Source: Phoronis australis (taxonomy: Eukaryota > Phoronida > Phoronidae). From it: DNA of 64,000 bases. Each line of letters opens with the position of its first letter. Positions within the stretch are counted from its first letter, which is position 1. The position numbers and the translations under genes are program-made. The notes under the pieces are model-generated. The model saw only the letters and a list, made by a program, of their open reading frames with translations, had not been told where the DNA came from and did no database searches. Location of the stretch: NCBI GenBank assembly GCA_002633005.1, contig NMRA01000625.1, forward strand, positions 62,001-126,000, written 5' to 3'. This document shows positions 1 to 12,600 of the stretch, one piece after another.

Positions 1-444
1 AAAAGTGAAAAGTAAGGATATCAGTGGTAAAAACAAAACGATGTCGCCTATCAGCGTCCAATTTCTCGCTCATCGAGGTTTTATCCTCTTTGGCGTTTTT
101 CGCTAAGACTAGAGAAAGGTCAACGTGGTTGATCCGTCCATTGCAATTGGGCACAAACTAAAATTGCACAATTTTTGAATGTGTGTGGCACACGTCAAAC
201 TGTACAATATTGCGTTGAATAGCATTAATGAACATATCAGAGTGTCCATGGGTGCTTTACTTTAGTTGCCAAAATTTAATCCATTCGATAAACCTTTAAA
301 TACAATCCAGGTTGCACTGGGGCTGTAAAAAAATACCTTGACTTGATGACATCTTATCGTACGATCAGTTATACAGCTTAAATTACGACTAACTATTTTA
401 TCATACTTACGGTTTAATTACGACTACTGCTGTGTCAGTTTACA
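1..444. other. Intron or flank, no coding sequence seen
   Basis: This follows the last donor of the minus-strand secreted gene and should be intron. I see no exon, RNA gene or recognisable repeat. Confidence 0.5.
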
Positions 445-450
445 ACTTAC

Positions 451-657
451 GAGAAGAATTCATTGTAGCTCCTCTCCACCTGTCGGATGATTTTACCACA
501 AGCTTGCTCCGGTGTTTTGTCTGCATTTAACTCTGCAGCGCCGGTCAGTTGGACAAAGCAACACGTCGTCTCATCCACAGCGTCTTGGCACAAAGCAAAT
601 TCAGTCGCTTTTCTAAGCTGGGTATTTGTGGCCATAGCAGGGTATAAATTGCCCCAC
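451..657 (-). CDS. Secreted protein, exon 9 (Cys-rich; last exon in the window)
   Basis: Acceptor cccacag before 657 and donor gtaagt at 450-445. It completes a Trp codon with exon 8 and encodes 68 codons with cysteines in FALCQDAV, TTCCFVQL and EQACGKII. It ends with two bases left over and a good donor, so at least one further exon lies left of the window. Confidence 0.75.
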
Positions 658-3600
658 CTGTGGGTAAGTAAGGAAAAATGAAACCACCAAAACAGCACAT
701 TATTCTTCTCAATACCGTGTGAGGGCGTATTAGGTCAGTGGTAAGGACGGGAAGACTGCGCTACCTTTTGAAATTTGTATATGCATGCTTACAAACGATA
801 GAATGCGTTTTTTCAAAATCATTCTAATCAACTGCTCTACATAGACGCGCACGTGCCCAAGACCAACTTACAGGTAAGGACGGTTGATTTTCCCTTGCAT
901 ATGCGCATGCGCTAAGCTGAGTGTTTTTAGTGTTTTTTTACTTGTTAATACTTCCCATTCAATAATTAAAAACACACGTTAGTTGCTTCATTTTGGGACA
1001 GTTTGGCTGACTATGAAATGCGTTCAGTTTTATTCAAGTGTGTCACATAAAGGCACATGCGCATCATTTCTCATTGATGCGCAGCGCCACATTTTGGCGC
1101 ACTGGTATGAAAAGAGCATCTTGTTTTGCCCTGCAACATAGCTCGTGGCGTAGCCTGAGCAAAATAAATTACGATAAACGTTCCGTGAAGATATTCGACA
1201 TTAACACACAACATGAACAACGAGTAGAGCAACTTGATATGCACCCATTGTGTGCTTGCAAACAATGCAGAAACAACAGGAGATTGTTATTTTAAACAAT
1301 TCCACTTAACGAGCGATGCTAATACATTTAGTAATAGGCACTAAGTGGAGCGAAGTAAGTCAGAAATAGTGATTCTTGGAGTATAGGGAGGCGGACGGAA
1401 AAGAACATAAAAACAATTGAAAGTCCACAGGTCAAATGAACAGATGCTGTTGTTTACGTGATAGTAACGTATTTGCAAAATCAACGAACTTGGTGGATAT
1501 CAAGACAAACTCAAAAAACTGCCACCAGGCGACTTTGCATTAATCTGAATTATCCCAAAACCCACGTCAGTTGTACCACATATATTAATACTTGTACATC
1601 AATTACCTCATTTTCAAACTACAGCACCACACCATGATGATCGGGTTTTCCAATCTGAGTAAACATTTTTAAAATTATTAAGTCTTACCAGAAAATCTTG
1701 CCCAGTACTTTGTACTCTAACGACGACAGAGAAACGTCAGAGGACAACCATAAATCGTGAGTTGGTCGCGTGCAGACTGCTCCGTAACCGTAGATGTAGG
1801 TCGAAAAGTCGACTGTCTGCGACAATCTGAAATGTAGACATACATTTCATTTTACCTCTCAATTGAATTGAATAGAGTGTTAATCCACGTCCTAACGTAA
1901 GAGCACAAAAGGCAAGAAATAACTGTTTCCATTTAAACAAAATCCAGTCAGCACTGGCTGTGCTGTGCGCTTTTTGTTATTTTCACGACCCAATTGTTTC
2001 TACATTCGAATACACACCAGTCATGTTGCATTCCGACTGCAGGACTGTCAGAAAATGTTTGTGGAGGGACGGAGGAAAAAGCTACCAACAATTCATATAG
2101 AAGACATTGTCATACCGAGGAGATTTTAAAACTTATTTACAGAAAGTCGATGAATTTTTATTCATTTAAATCACACGTTATAAAAGGACTCGTGAAAATC
2201 TATTGGCCCGGCCTCAAATCCACTGGCTTCGGGCCACCGTGTATTTCGAACGCTGGCCATTGCAGTCCATTTCTGTCAAGAGCAGTTCGTAATCTTACAT
2301 GAAAAATGCGCAAATACAGAGCAAATATGAATCCGCTGAACTGGTACGTTTTGCCACGCCAAAACATTGTGCAGGTGTCAAAGTATCTTGACGTCTGCAG
2401 CTGTGTAGGACACTTACCCAACTTTATACTTCATGCTGCTGCCCAACTGAAACAGGAAAGTCTTCTTTCCTTCGATTTCACGTTTTTGATCGGCCCAACT
2501 GATGGTGAAGTCAAGGTCTAGCTGTTGAAATAAATTTGGATATAGGACGAATATTCAAGCAAACGTTACGTCATGTATAGCAACATCTACGCTTTAGCAT
2601 AGTTCTTGTCGACTCCTCGGCTCCCACGTTTCTCATCGTCGGTTTCACCATTTTTAGATAACTGGCAATTAGGACCTCACGAAGCATGCATCACCTCAAT
2701 ATATAGTGGTTTGTGTACATGACAACTGTATTATGTATAGATTCAAATTCATTGTTGCTATTGAGTTTTCCATACCTTAGTCTCGAAATTGGCTTTGCCT
2801 CGCGAAAGAACAGCAGCGAAGTCGTATATTGGGTCCACAGCTGTTGTGTTGATTTGTGTGTATTGGTGATCCATCGTCAAGCTACCGTTGGACTGACGAG
2901 TGAAGGCTGAAAGTGTCATATTGATCAGATTATAATAATTATTCACAATAAAGGTTATCCAGAAGACATCCAGAAAGTAGGCAGCAGGATGGTCACAAAC
3001 CAGATAGGAGGGAGCGACCACCTACCAGTCCTAATTAAGCTCACTCTACTAGAACAACCCTCCGTCACAAGAAAAGAGCCTAGCTGGAGCTACAAAAAGG
3101 CAAACTGGACGAAGTTTAAAAAACTGACAGGTACACTCTGCAGAAAAATTGACTCAAAGCAAGACATCAACATTAATGTCAGGCGGATTTCCAACTGCGT
3201 CCTCCAGGCGGCACGCCAGAGCATTCCAAGGGGAAGACATAGAGACTACAAACCATACTGGAGTGACCACCTCCATGACCTCGTAACATCAACAAGAGAG
3301 CAACTTGAAAAAGACCCAACCCCGGAAAACACAGCAATCTACAACCAAGCAAGAGCTGCATTTGATGAGGAAAAACAACAGAAATTCGCAAGTCCTGGCA
3401 CGAAAAGACCAGCTCTCTAAACATGGAGAAAGACAGGGAAACTGTGGCAGCTCACAAAGACCCTAAATGACGACCACCAGTGCACTCCTAGAGCAACGCT
3501 CCTAAAAGAAAATGGACAGACTTACAGTGGGAGAAGAGCCGCATCCCTGCTTGCTGAGAATTTTAGAGATGGAAGTCTCCTGGACATTCCCAGGCAGAAA

Positions 3601-6600
3601 ACCTGCAGAAGTCCGAACAAAGAAAACAGAGGAACTGATGAAGAGGCAACAACAACAAACTGCCAGCATGACTAACAACTTCACCATGCAAGAACTGATT
3701 AATTCCAACAGACAACTCAAGACCAAGAAGGCACCCGGAAAGGACGGCATCAGCAATGACATGATTCAACACCTTGGCAGTCTCACCAAACAGAAGCTTC
3801 TGGATATTTATAACCCGTCTTGGAGAATGGGTGTTTTTCCAGTCAGCTACAAGGAAGCCATAATCATTCCAATCTTAAAGAAGGGGAAAGACAGACACAA
3901 CAAGAGCAGCTGTCGCCCCATCAGCCTTCTCAGCTGTCCAGGCAAACTCATGGAACGCATGATCAACAAACGTCTGCAATATCACCAAGAAAAGAACAGG
4001 CTTATTAACTCCACCCAGTCAGGGTTCAGAAAGAACAGAAGCACAGAGGATCAGATCACACTGCTCACCCAAGACATAGAAAATGGCTTTCAGCAGAAAA
4101 TGAAGACACTAGCCGTCTTTGTGGGCCTAACTAAAGCCTTCGATAAGGTCTGGAAGGAGGGCTTACTCCTCAAGCTCCTCCAAAACAAGTATATGGCAAA
4201 ATGTATGCGTGGATTAACAGTTACCTCTTTCAAAAATCTGCGCGCGTAAAGCTGGAAAGACAGACAAGCAAGCTGATTAGGACTAGGGAAGGAGTACCCC
4301 AGGGCAGCATAATATCGCCGACACTCTTTGTTGTCTTCATTGATGACATTGCCTATGCACATTTCAAGGACTCTCCATGCAGATGACCTGCCTGTATGGA
4401 CAAAAGCACAATACATCACCACAGCAGCTTACAGAATGCCGGGAGCCATGGACATCATCCTAAACTGGGCAAAAGAGTGGATGGTCACGATCAACAGGAC
4501 CAAAACAGAGGCCACGTTCTTTTCCCTTTCTCCCCAAAAAAGAAGAGTTCTCGCTCCAGCTAGAAGGCCAGAATATTCCCCACCAAGAAACCCCAACCTA
4601 CCTTGGGGTTAAACTGGACAAGAGGCTTACTTGGGCCCCTCACATTGCTGCCATGCGCAGCAAAGCTACTAAGAATTTTGCTGTGATGAAGAAACTTGCT
4701 GGTACCAGTTGGTGTGCAAACATGAAGATCTTGACCCAAGTCTATTTATTTATTTATTTATTTATTATTGTGATATTTAAAATGAGGGTGGCCTCTTCAG
4801 TGATAGCACTGCTTTCCAAGAGGGCCCTCAACAAGAAAAACAGTAATATAATACAGTGAAGTAATAAAACAACAATGAAATATACGTAACAAAGATACAA
4901 TTAAAACAGTTAAGGTTGAGAATTAAGACAATAACTAAATGACAAATAATGGTAAAAAATTAACTAAGACAGATGAAATAAATTAAGAGATGACTCTAGA
5001 CAATGAGAGTATTTACGACAATGAAAAAATGACATGATTAAGATAGGCAGGGTATAAAAGGTTAAGTAAATTACAGCCACTTTTTAACATTAACTTTAAA
5101 GGTAGTAATTGAGTTGGACCGTTTAATTTCTGGGCTAAAAGAATTCCATATTATAGCAGCTGCATAGATAAAAGATCTCTTGCCAGTCTCGGTTTTAATT
5201 TTTTTAGAAGAAACATTGCCAGCAACAGAAGAACGTGTAGAATAAACAGCCTGACTGCTATTGAATTTACTGCTGAGATATGCTGGAGCCAAGCCATTGA
5301 TACATCTGTATATACAACAGGCAGAGAGATATTTATTTCTTTGTCTTACTTTCATAAATCCCAGCTTGGAGTACAAGTCGTCAACCCTAGTGTCCCTAAT
5401 TTTAGTACCCAGGATAGCCCTGGCGGCTCTATTTTGGATTACTTGGACTTTGTTTACAAGTGTGTCACTAGTGTGCCCCCAAACCGGTAAACAATAATCA
5501 ATATGAGGCTGAATAATACAATGGTAAAGGGTCTTAAGGGTACGGACATTAAGAAATTTGCCTAGACGTTTAAGTACACCGATTTTCTTTGATAATTTCT
5601 TTGTGATATGATCTATGTGCATATTAAATTTAAGATTGGGATCTAAAATAAGGCCCAAGTACTTAAACTTGTCAACATTCTCGATGGGAGAACCGTTGAT
5701 AGAAAGGGATAGTTTTTGTTGCTTTAATTTCTGGTGGGTTCCAAACAGCATCGACTTGGTTTTACTAACGTTAAGAGTGAGTTTATTTTGAATCAGCCAG
5801 TCATGGATAATGGCTAGCTCATTGTTGAGAGAGAAGTTTCGAGTTCTTTTACCGATCCAGCTGTGGACATAATTGCAGTGTCATCAGCGTATAAAATTGG
5901 GACAGTGTTGTGGAGGACCGTAGGGAGGTCGTTAACAAAAATAGTGAATAATAGAGGGCCCAAAATGGAACCCTGAGGTACCCCCGTGATTACGGTTGAG
6001 TAGTCAGAAAGTATACCACCGTATTTGGTGGCCTGTTTACGGTCGTATAAGTAGTTTCTAAACCAAAGGAGTTCGTTATCATTAACTCCATATGACTCTA
6101 GTTTCTGCATTAGGATACCATGGTCCACAGTGTCAAAGGCTTTCTTAAGGTCAACAAAGACAGCACCAGTTAGCCTCTCCTGATCCATATTATTAAAGAT
6201 AAACTCAGTAGCATGAATATTTGTAGTAAGAGTGGAATGCAAGGGGCGGAAACCAGACTGTGCTGCCGAGAGAAGGGAATTTTGCTCCAGGAACTGGTGA
6301 AGCTACTTTTGAACACACCTTTCAAGAATTTTGGACACTGCAGGGGGGACCGATATTGGTCTATAATTTTCGCTTGACTTTTCACCATCTTTAAAAACAG
6401 GAGTAACAACTGCCATCTTCCATTCTCTAGGAATTGTGGCCGTTTTTAAACTTAAATCCATGATGTTGGTAAGGGGCTCAGCTATGTGTTGAGACGCCAG
6501 TTTTAATAGTTTGGCATCAATGCTATCGATGCCACTGGCACTACTAGAGTTCAAAGTTTTTATTTGTTCTCGGACGTAGTCAACTTGAATGTCTTGAAAC

Positions 6601-9600
6601 TTAAATGATATTCCCTCTTGTGTCTTGGGTGGGAGCTCAATAGTTGACATAGTGAAATTCTCAGCAAGTTTTTGGCCGATGCCATTAAAAAAGTCATTAA
6701 ATGCATTTGCTATTTTCCTTTTGTCCGAAACAAAATCGTTTCCAATTCTAAATTCATTTGCGACAGTTTTGGACTTGTTAGGTAAAATTGATTTTATGAT
6801 TTTCCAGAGAGTTTTCCCGTTAGATTTGTTTTCATTAATAACTTGGTCGTAATACTCGGCCTTAGCCCCTTTAAGAGCATTGTTTACCTTATTTCTAGCT
6901 TTCTTAAAGATACCCCAGTCAGATGAATTTCGAGTACGCTGAGCTATTCGCTTCAGATAATCTCTCTTGCGAGTGAGAGCTATGAGGTTATCATTATACC
7001 ACTCGGGTGATTTGCCCTTTAATTTCAATTGGATTACGGGAGCATGATTATTAATTACTCTAATGAAACTTTGCTTGAAAATCGTCCAAGCGGCATCCGG
7101 GTCAACAGCGGTGGTAACGGCGCCCCAATCAATCGCCTGTAAATATCTGAGAAAGTCTTCGTTATCGAACGTGCGATCGAACGCTTGGCAATGATACGTG
7201 GCGGAAACCTACGGCGACAAGTCTTATACGCTGTGAAAACAAGATTATGATCACTAATCCCAATGGGTATACTATCAAATGTAAAAACTTTGTCAACGTT
7301 TGATACAACAATAAGATCAAGGCATGTGGAAGTTTTGTCGGTAACCCTTGTGGGCACGTTAATAATATTCTTCATCCTCAACTCTCGTTCCCATGCCCTA
7401 ATCTTACCAACTGTCTTTTTACACAAAACATCATAATTAAAATCACCAGTAACAATAAAATCTTTGCTAGTGTGAGCTTGATTATGAACAATATTTTTTA
7501 AATGATCAGTCAATTTTTCTGTGTATTCTGCGTTTGCAGAGGGTGGTCTGTAGACTGAACCAATAATCAAATTCTTCGATTTTGGAATATCAATCTCAAC
7601 CCAGAGCGACTCCACCTGTTCGTCATGGTGCTGGAGCTGACGGCTAGTTAGTCCTTCTTTCGTGTAGATGGCAACACCACCACCTTTCCTGTTACGGTCG
7701 TTCCTATTCAATTCAAAGCCGTCGATGACGATCTCGGAATCATCGTTTCATTCAAGCAAAGAATATCGATGGGTTTTTGACTCATAATAAAACGCATATC
7801 ATAAATTCGGTCACTAAGCGACACTATATTAAGGTGTCCAATACGGAGACCTTTGGTGTATTTTAAATCAGATAGAATATCGGGACCATGGTCACTCAGG
7901 ATACTGCCAGAGATTGACGGGGATGATTCATTAATGTTTTTGGTTGTGAACAACGAGTCACTAAAATGTCATCTTTCTGTCCAGGACCGTAAAAAGCCTC
8001 ACTGTTATTGGTAGCAGATTCAGTGACTAGGGGGAGTCCCACATTAAAAGCCTCATGCCAGCCAATTACATTGTCATGGTGCATCTCTGGTTGGAAACAT
8101 GGATAGACACAATGCGGGAAACAATGCAATTGTCCCAAATACATAGCAGTAGCAATGCAGTGGGTTATCACCTGTTGAGTTCTGTTCAGCTGAATGCTGC
8201 ACCTTGAATAGCAACCAGGAATACCCTTGGGAAGGGTACACAGCAGGATATCGGTATGGCAGCAAAAATTTTCATCGATACTCACAAAGTTCACCGAGAA
8301 AATACAGTGAAACCACAAAACACAGTTCTGTGGCAGTCCACTCATCAGATCCTTCGAAATTAAAGCTTTCGTTGGAACCCAAATATACATCAATCAGAAC
8401 GGTTATGACTTTTCAATTCTCTTGAAACACGGAGCAATTAACAGCACGTTACAGGTCACAGGACGTACAAGCCTTGTCTACACGGGATCTGTCAGACCTC
8501 AGGTGGAGTATGCCTCTAATGCATGGTCTACAGCTGCCAAAACCAACACAGGAAACTTAGCCAGGGTCCAGAATACTTGTCTGCGCTTAATCACGGGAGG
8601 CATGAAAACCACCCCCATCATGGAAATGGAGAAGACGGCAGGCTTAAGCTCATTGGAAGAAAGACGGGATGAGAAACTCCTGAGACAGGGCGAAAAGATG
8701 AAGCGGCTTCCATCATATCCACTGCACTCCAAACTTCAATCCCCGACCTAAAACCGCATCAAGAGGCAGAGCCCAAACCACCTCATCAAGTCACTTCAGC
8801 AGAAACATCAACATCTGCTATCCTCAATCAACCAACCACTAGAAATGCTCCAAGACTTTGAAGAATGGTCCCTGTACGTTCCCCACATCATTCTCGACAT
8901 CCCTGGAGGCAGTCCTGAAGGCCCTCACCCTAGAAACCCTAGACAGAGACTACCCTACCACCACCTGGACCCGAGTTTATAAAGATGACTCTGCAGAGAG
9001 GCTGCCAGAAATGGGAGAGGTGGGGTATTCATCAAATACCCAGACGGCAGCACTCTGCCCAAGTCCATTGCCACGGGCCTTCACTCTACCAACTACAGAG
9101 CTGAGGAAAATGCCCTATACCTCGCAGCCCAGATACTCAACCAGCAAACGAGGCTCCCGGATCAAACAGTCTTCCTCACAGACTGCCGATCTCTTCTGCA
9201 GAGCCTCCAGACAACAGAGAGAGACCAGATCCTGCAATCCATCAAACAAGAGATGCACATTCTCAGCAGCAAAACCAGTGTTGTGCTGCAAAGGATTCCC
9301 TCCCACTGTGGCATCAGCGGCAACGAGGAAGCAGACGGACTCTCCAAGGCAGGAAGCAAACTAGAGCAGACGTAGCACCTATCGTCATATGAAGAAATAA
9401 AGACCCTCCTACGAAGTCACTTTAGAAATGCCTGGAGGGCACGCCTACATCTGGGGACTGAATAAGACTATATCCACCAGCTTGACCGGCAGGAACAAGT
9501 CACTATCTTCAGGCTAAGAACCGGCCACTGCCAGCTGCTCTCTCACATGCATCCCCTGAAAATCTCTCACACAGACGAGTGCCCTTGTGGCACTGGCCCC

Positions 9601-12600
9601 CAGACACCTGAGTATTTACTGCAGAGCTGCCCTACGTTCGATTCCTTAAGGCGCCAGACATTGCCCAGTCCGGTGGAACTCAAGATAAAACTGTGGGACC
9701 TGACGGCATCATTGCGGCGAACTGCAGACTTCGCCAAAAAGACCAGACTGACTATCTAAGCTACACGGCCGGGAAAGCTGAAGAAGAAGAAGAATCCAGG
9801 TTATGCAGTCGCTATTAAAGCGAGCAGCATCGAGATTACTAAGTTAATTCTAATTTTAATTACTACAGTGAAGTGATGATAGAGAAAACGCGGTTTCAAA
9901 GTAACAAGGACATATTCATCTTAGAGCAATGTCAACAGTCAACGCAGACAGTGCACTCTGCATATACTAGGTTCTAAAGTTTTTAGCTGTCTTGTCACCA
10001 CGCTGCCCTCTTGCGGACGATTGCAGCACATGTATTCAAAACAATGCCCATTGGTAAACCTCAATGGTGTTGGATGAGTAAAGGCCTCCCGCTCGGGGTA
10101 CTTTGTCTCATGCTAAGAACTTATGAGCTTTGCCACTAGACACCTTGTAATACAAGCTACTGTACAACGTAAATTCAATTTATGTGAAGGGCACACAAAA
10201 TCTCCGCGTTATATACAGTAAGAGCAAGACGGTTGTCCACAGAGATCAACGACGAGACGACTACATCAATGATTAGCACGCTTATTAGGATATTAACAAG
10301 GAAAGAATATCAAAAGGTTTAACTAATGCTATGACACATGCTTTGTCCCTAGCCATCTTGTAATATAAGCTACAGCGGAAATTCAACGCGCGTAGTAAGA
10401 GGAAGATGGTTGTCCAACGAGATCAAGCTTTAATGACAACAACATCAATGAGCGACACGCTTATTCGCAGTTAGGAAATCAACAATTAGAGAACATCCAA
10501 ATGTTCAATTAACGCTATAACGCATATTGTAATCAACACATATTTAAGGTTACAAAATGTTGTTAAGCAAGCAAAGTGTCTATTGAACCGGGCCCTTGTT
10601 CGCGTGGCGAAGTGGGGCTTTTTATTTTTAACCTGCGGGGGGGGGCGTTTTACCGTAAGACTGGGCATCTCGTCCTACTCTACTCTAATTACCAATAGCG
10701 TTAGACAACGGTAAATTTAAAGATCGAATTAAAAACTACTGTACTTACTCATGTTCAAAATTCCCTCTTCGTATATGTCGAATTCGAATTCGGACTGAAC
10801 TGCTTCGAAATCTATGTCCGCATTGATATACTGCGCGAAGTCATAGTTCAGATGCATCATGACGTCTTTCTTAAGAACGTCATCAAATATCATCACTGGT
10901 ATGTCGATTTTGCCTTTGGAGCTACTGATCATAACTTCAACCTTCTCACTCTTGTCCCCCTTTGTGTGAACTTTGAACTTCCGCTTGAGTTTGATGACGC
11001 CATTAATCTAAAATGACATGAAGTGATGTTTCAATGTTCATAATAATGGTGAATATCCTTACGATTATATAGAGCCATATTGACAGGTTTGCGAATTTAG
11101 CCAAATGTCTACAAAACTATAGATTTTAAGCCAGTAAAAGTCTTTATGTTTTGAAAGCAGAAACCTGTGTTTTTACTTTCTACCAATCTGAACACAAGTT
11201 TAAGTTTAAACGTTGCCTCGTCGTTTTAGAAAGAACGTTCGGACGCCCTGAGCAATTATTTTACAAGTGGGGTGAAATCATAATATAATGGCGTCGTAAG
11301 TTCTTTTACTCCGGGGACAAAATAAGTCAGCCGCAGTACTCCTTAATTTGCCTAGTACTCGGTTAACTCATTCCATACTTTGCGTATCAGTTTCAAATGT
11401 GTCATACAGCTGTGTACCTTACCTTCACTTCGAAATCTATGATTTCACGCTTTTTGATCACCAGTTTGCTGCAACATACGAAAAAAGACAGTGTCAAATC
11501 TATTAATCGACCAGGAGTTTGCTCTACGAGCTGGTCCATTAAAACGCAAAGGGGCTAGACCGCAATTTCCGACGGATCAAAGTTCGCGGTATCCCTAAAA
11601 TGCTCGGATGGCCGGCGCCTCTTTAAAAAGCCTTTGTTATTTCGATTTTTTCCATGTAAGTCATTTACTGAAGCGTTTTGAACCCCTGAGCCCCGTAGAA
11701 TCGCCTGGCAAAGACTTTTCCAAAACTGAAGGCGAACAGTGTGTCACTTAAAGGCACAATGTGAGGGGGAACGTCTTGATTCGTTGTCACGATTTCTTTT
11801 TGTAATAATTTTGCATGTTTGTAAAACATTGACAAGCAAATATGAGAAGAAACCCGCTGTAGTTGATAAAGAATACTCACGTGGATGTATCGCCCTCAAG
11901 TGTGGCGTAGCATTCCTTGCAGTAAAGGTCCCACCAATTGTTGCTGTTCTTCGGAGAATACTGCGACTGTTGCGACTGGTCGTAGAACTTAACCTGCTTC
12001 TCAGATGAGTCAATGCGTGCGCTCTTGTCAAACTTTTTTATGTTACTATTCCAGTTGGATGACAGCGAAAGATGTTGATCTGGCTCGAAGATTGACTTGG
12101 TTCGCGTTCCTTGGGTGAGTCTCAGAATAAGGTCGTCGTTGGTCATCACTGATCGGCGAACGCGGTGTCTGTGCTCTTCCTTCTCCGCATCAGGGACTCC
12201 CGTCCAGTCTCCTCTCTTGTGGTGGACGGTGTATTCCAGCTCCTCGAAGTTGTCAGCAAATCTAAAGAGAGTTGTTACAGCTGATATAATATACGCAGAG
12301 GAAAAAATAGTAGCAGTGACTTGTATTTAACGCTGGAGTATCCGCGCGCTGTAGTTTTTGAAAAAGTTCTCGATGACCACAACAAAATTATAACAATTGG
12401 GGTGTCCAAGTTTACTCCCGTCTTTACACCATGAATTGTTTGACTAGTTTGATGCTATACCATGGATTAAAAATTGCTGAAGGTCACGTTACATGACCTC
12501 TTGCAGCACAAAGAACGAAGAACAATGAAACCAAAAAATTGGAGGAATTTGAATTCCCAACTTCGATTTCGAGTAGCAGTTTGCGTAGCGCACATGCGTT

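Larger units (their letters stand above)
4745..8475 (-). mobile_element. LINE B: near full-length non-LTR retrotransposon nested in LINE A
   Basis: Minus-strand element of about 3.7 kb. Its 3' tail, an (AATA)n run, lies at 4745-4764, and the 5' end is near 8475. The pentamer gtcta flanks it at 4740-4744 and 8476-8480. Removing the insert plus one copy restores the LINE A reading frame exactly. Domains from 5' to 3': endonuclease (7953-7055), RT (7028-5814), C-terminal domain (5751-5071) and 3' UTR. No RNase H is seen. RT blocks resemble the CR1/L2/Crack/Daphne group. The insert must be younger than LINE A. Confidence 0.88.
2959..9797 (+). mobile_element. LINE A: degenerate non-LTR retrotransposon with RNase H, split by LINE B
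   Basis: Plus-strand non-LTR element inside an intron of the secreted gene. Its parts in order: endonuclease C-terminus (GGSDHLPVLIKL near 3010), reverse transcriptase (3700-4600), thumb region (8476-8750), RNase H (about 8940-9370) and a Cys/His tail (CPCGTGPQTPEYLLQSCP near 9575). The tail ends in GAA repeats at 9779-9794. The heptamer aggttat at 2952-2958 and again at 9798-9804 is a candidate target-site duplication. EN-RT-RNase H order fits I-group LINEs. The 5' end is truncated inside the endonuclease. Frameshifts and stops make it inactive. Confidence 0.85.

Noticed and set aside
7896-8393. 165-codon minus frame at the 5' end of LINE B as an ORF1
   Set aside because: Composition is not like an ORF1 protein (no zinc knuckle, coiled coil or RNA-binding motif), and it overlaps the endonuclease start.
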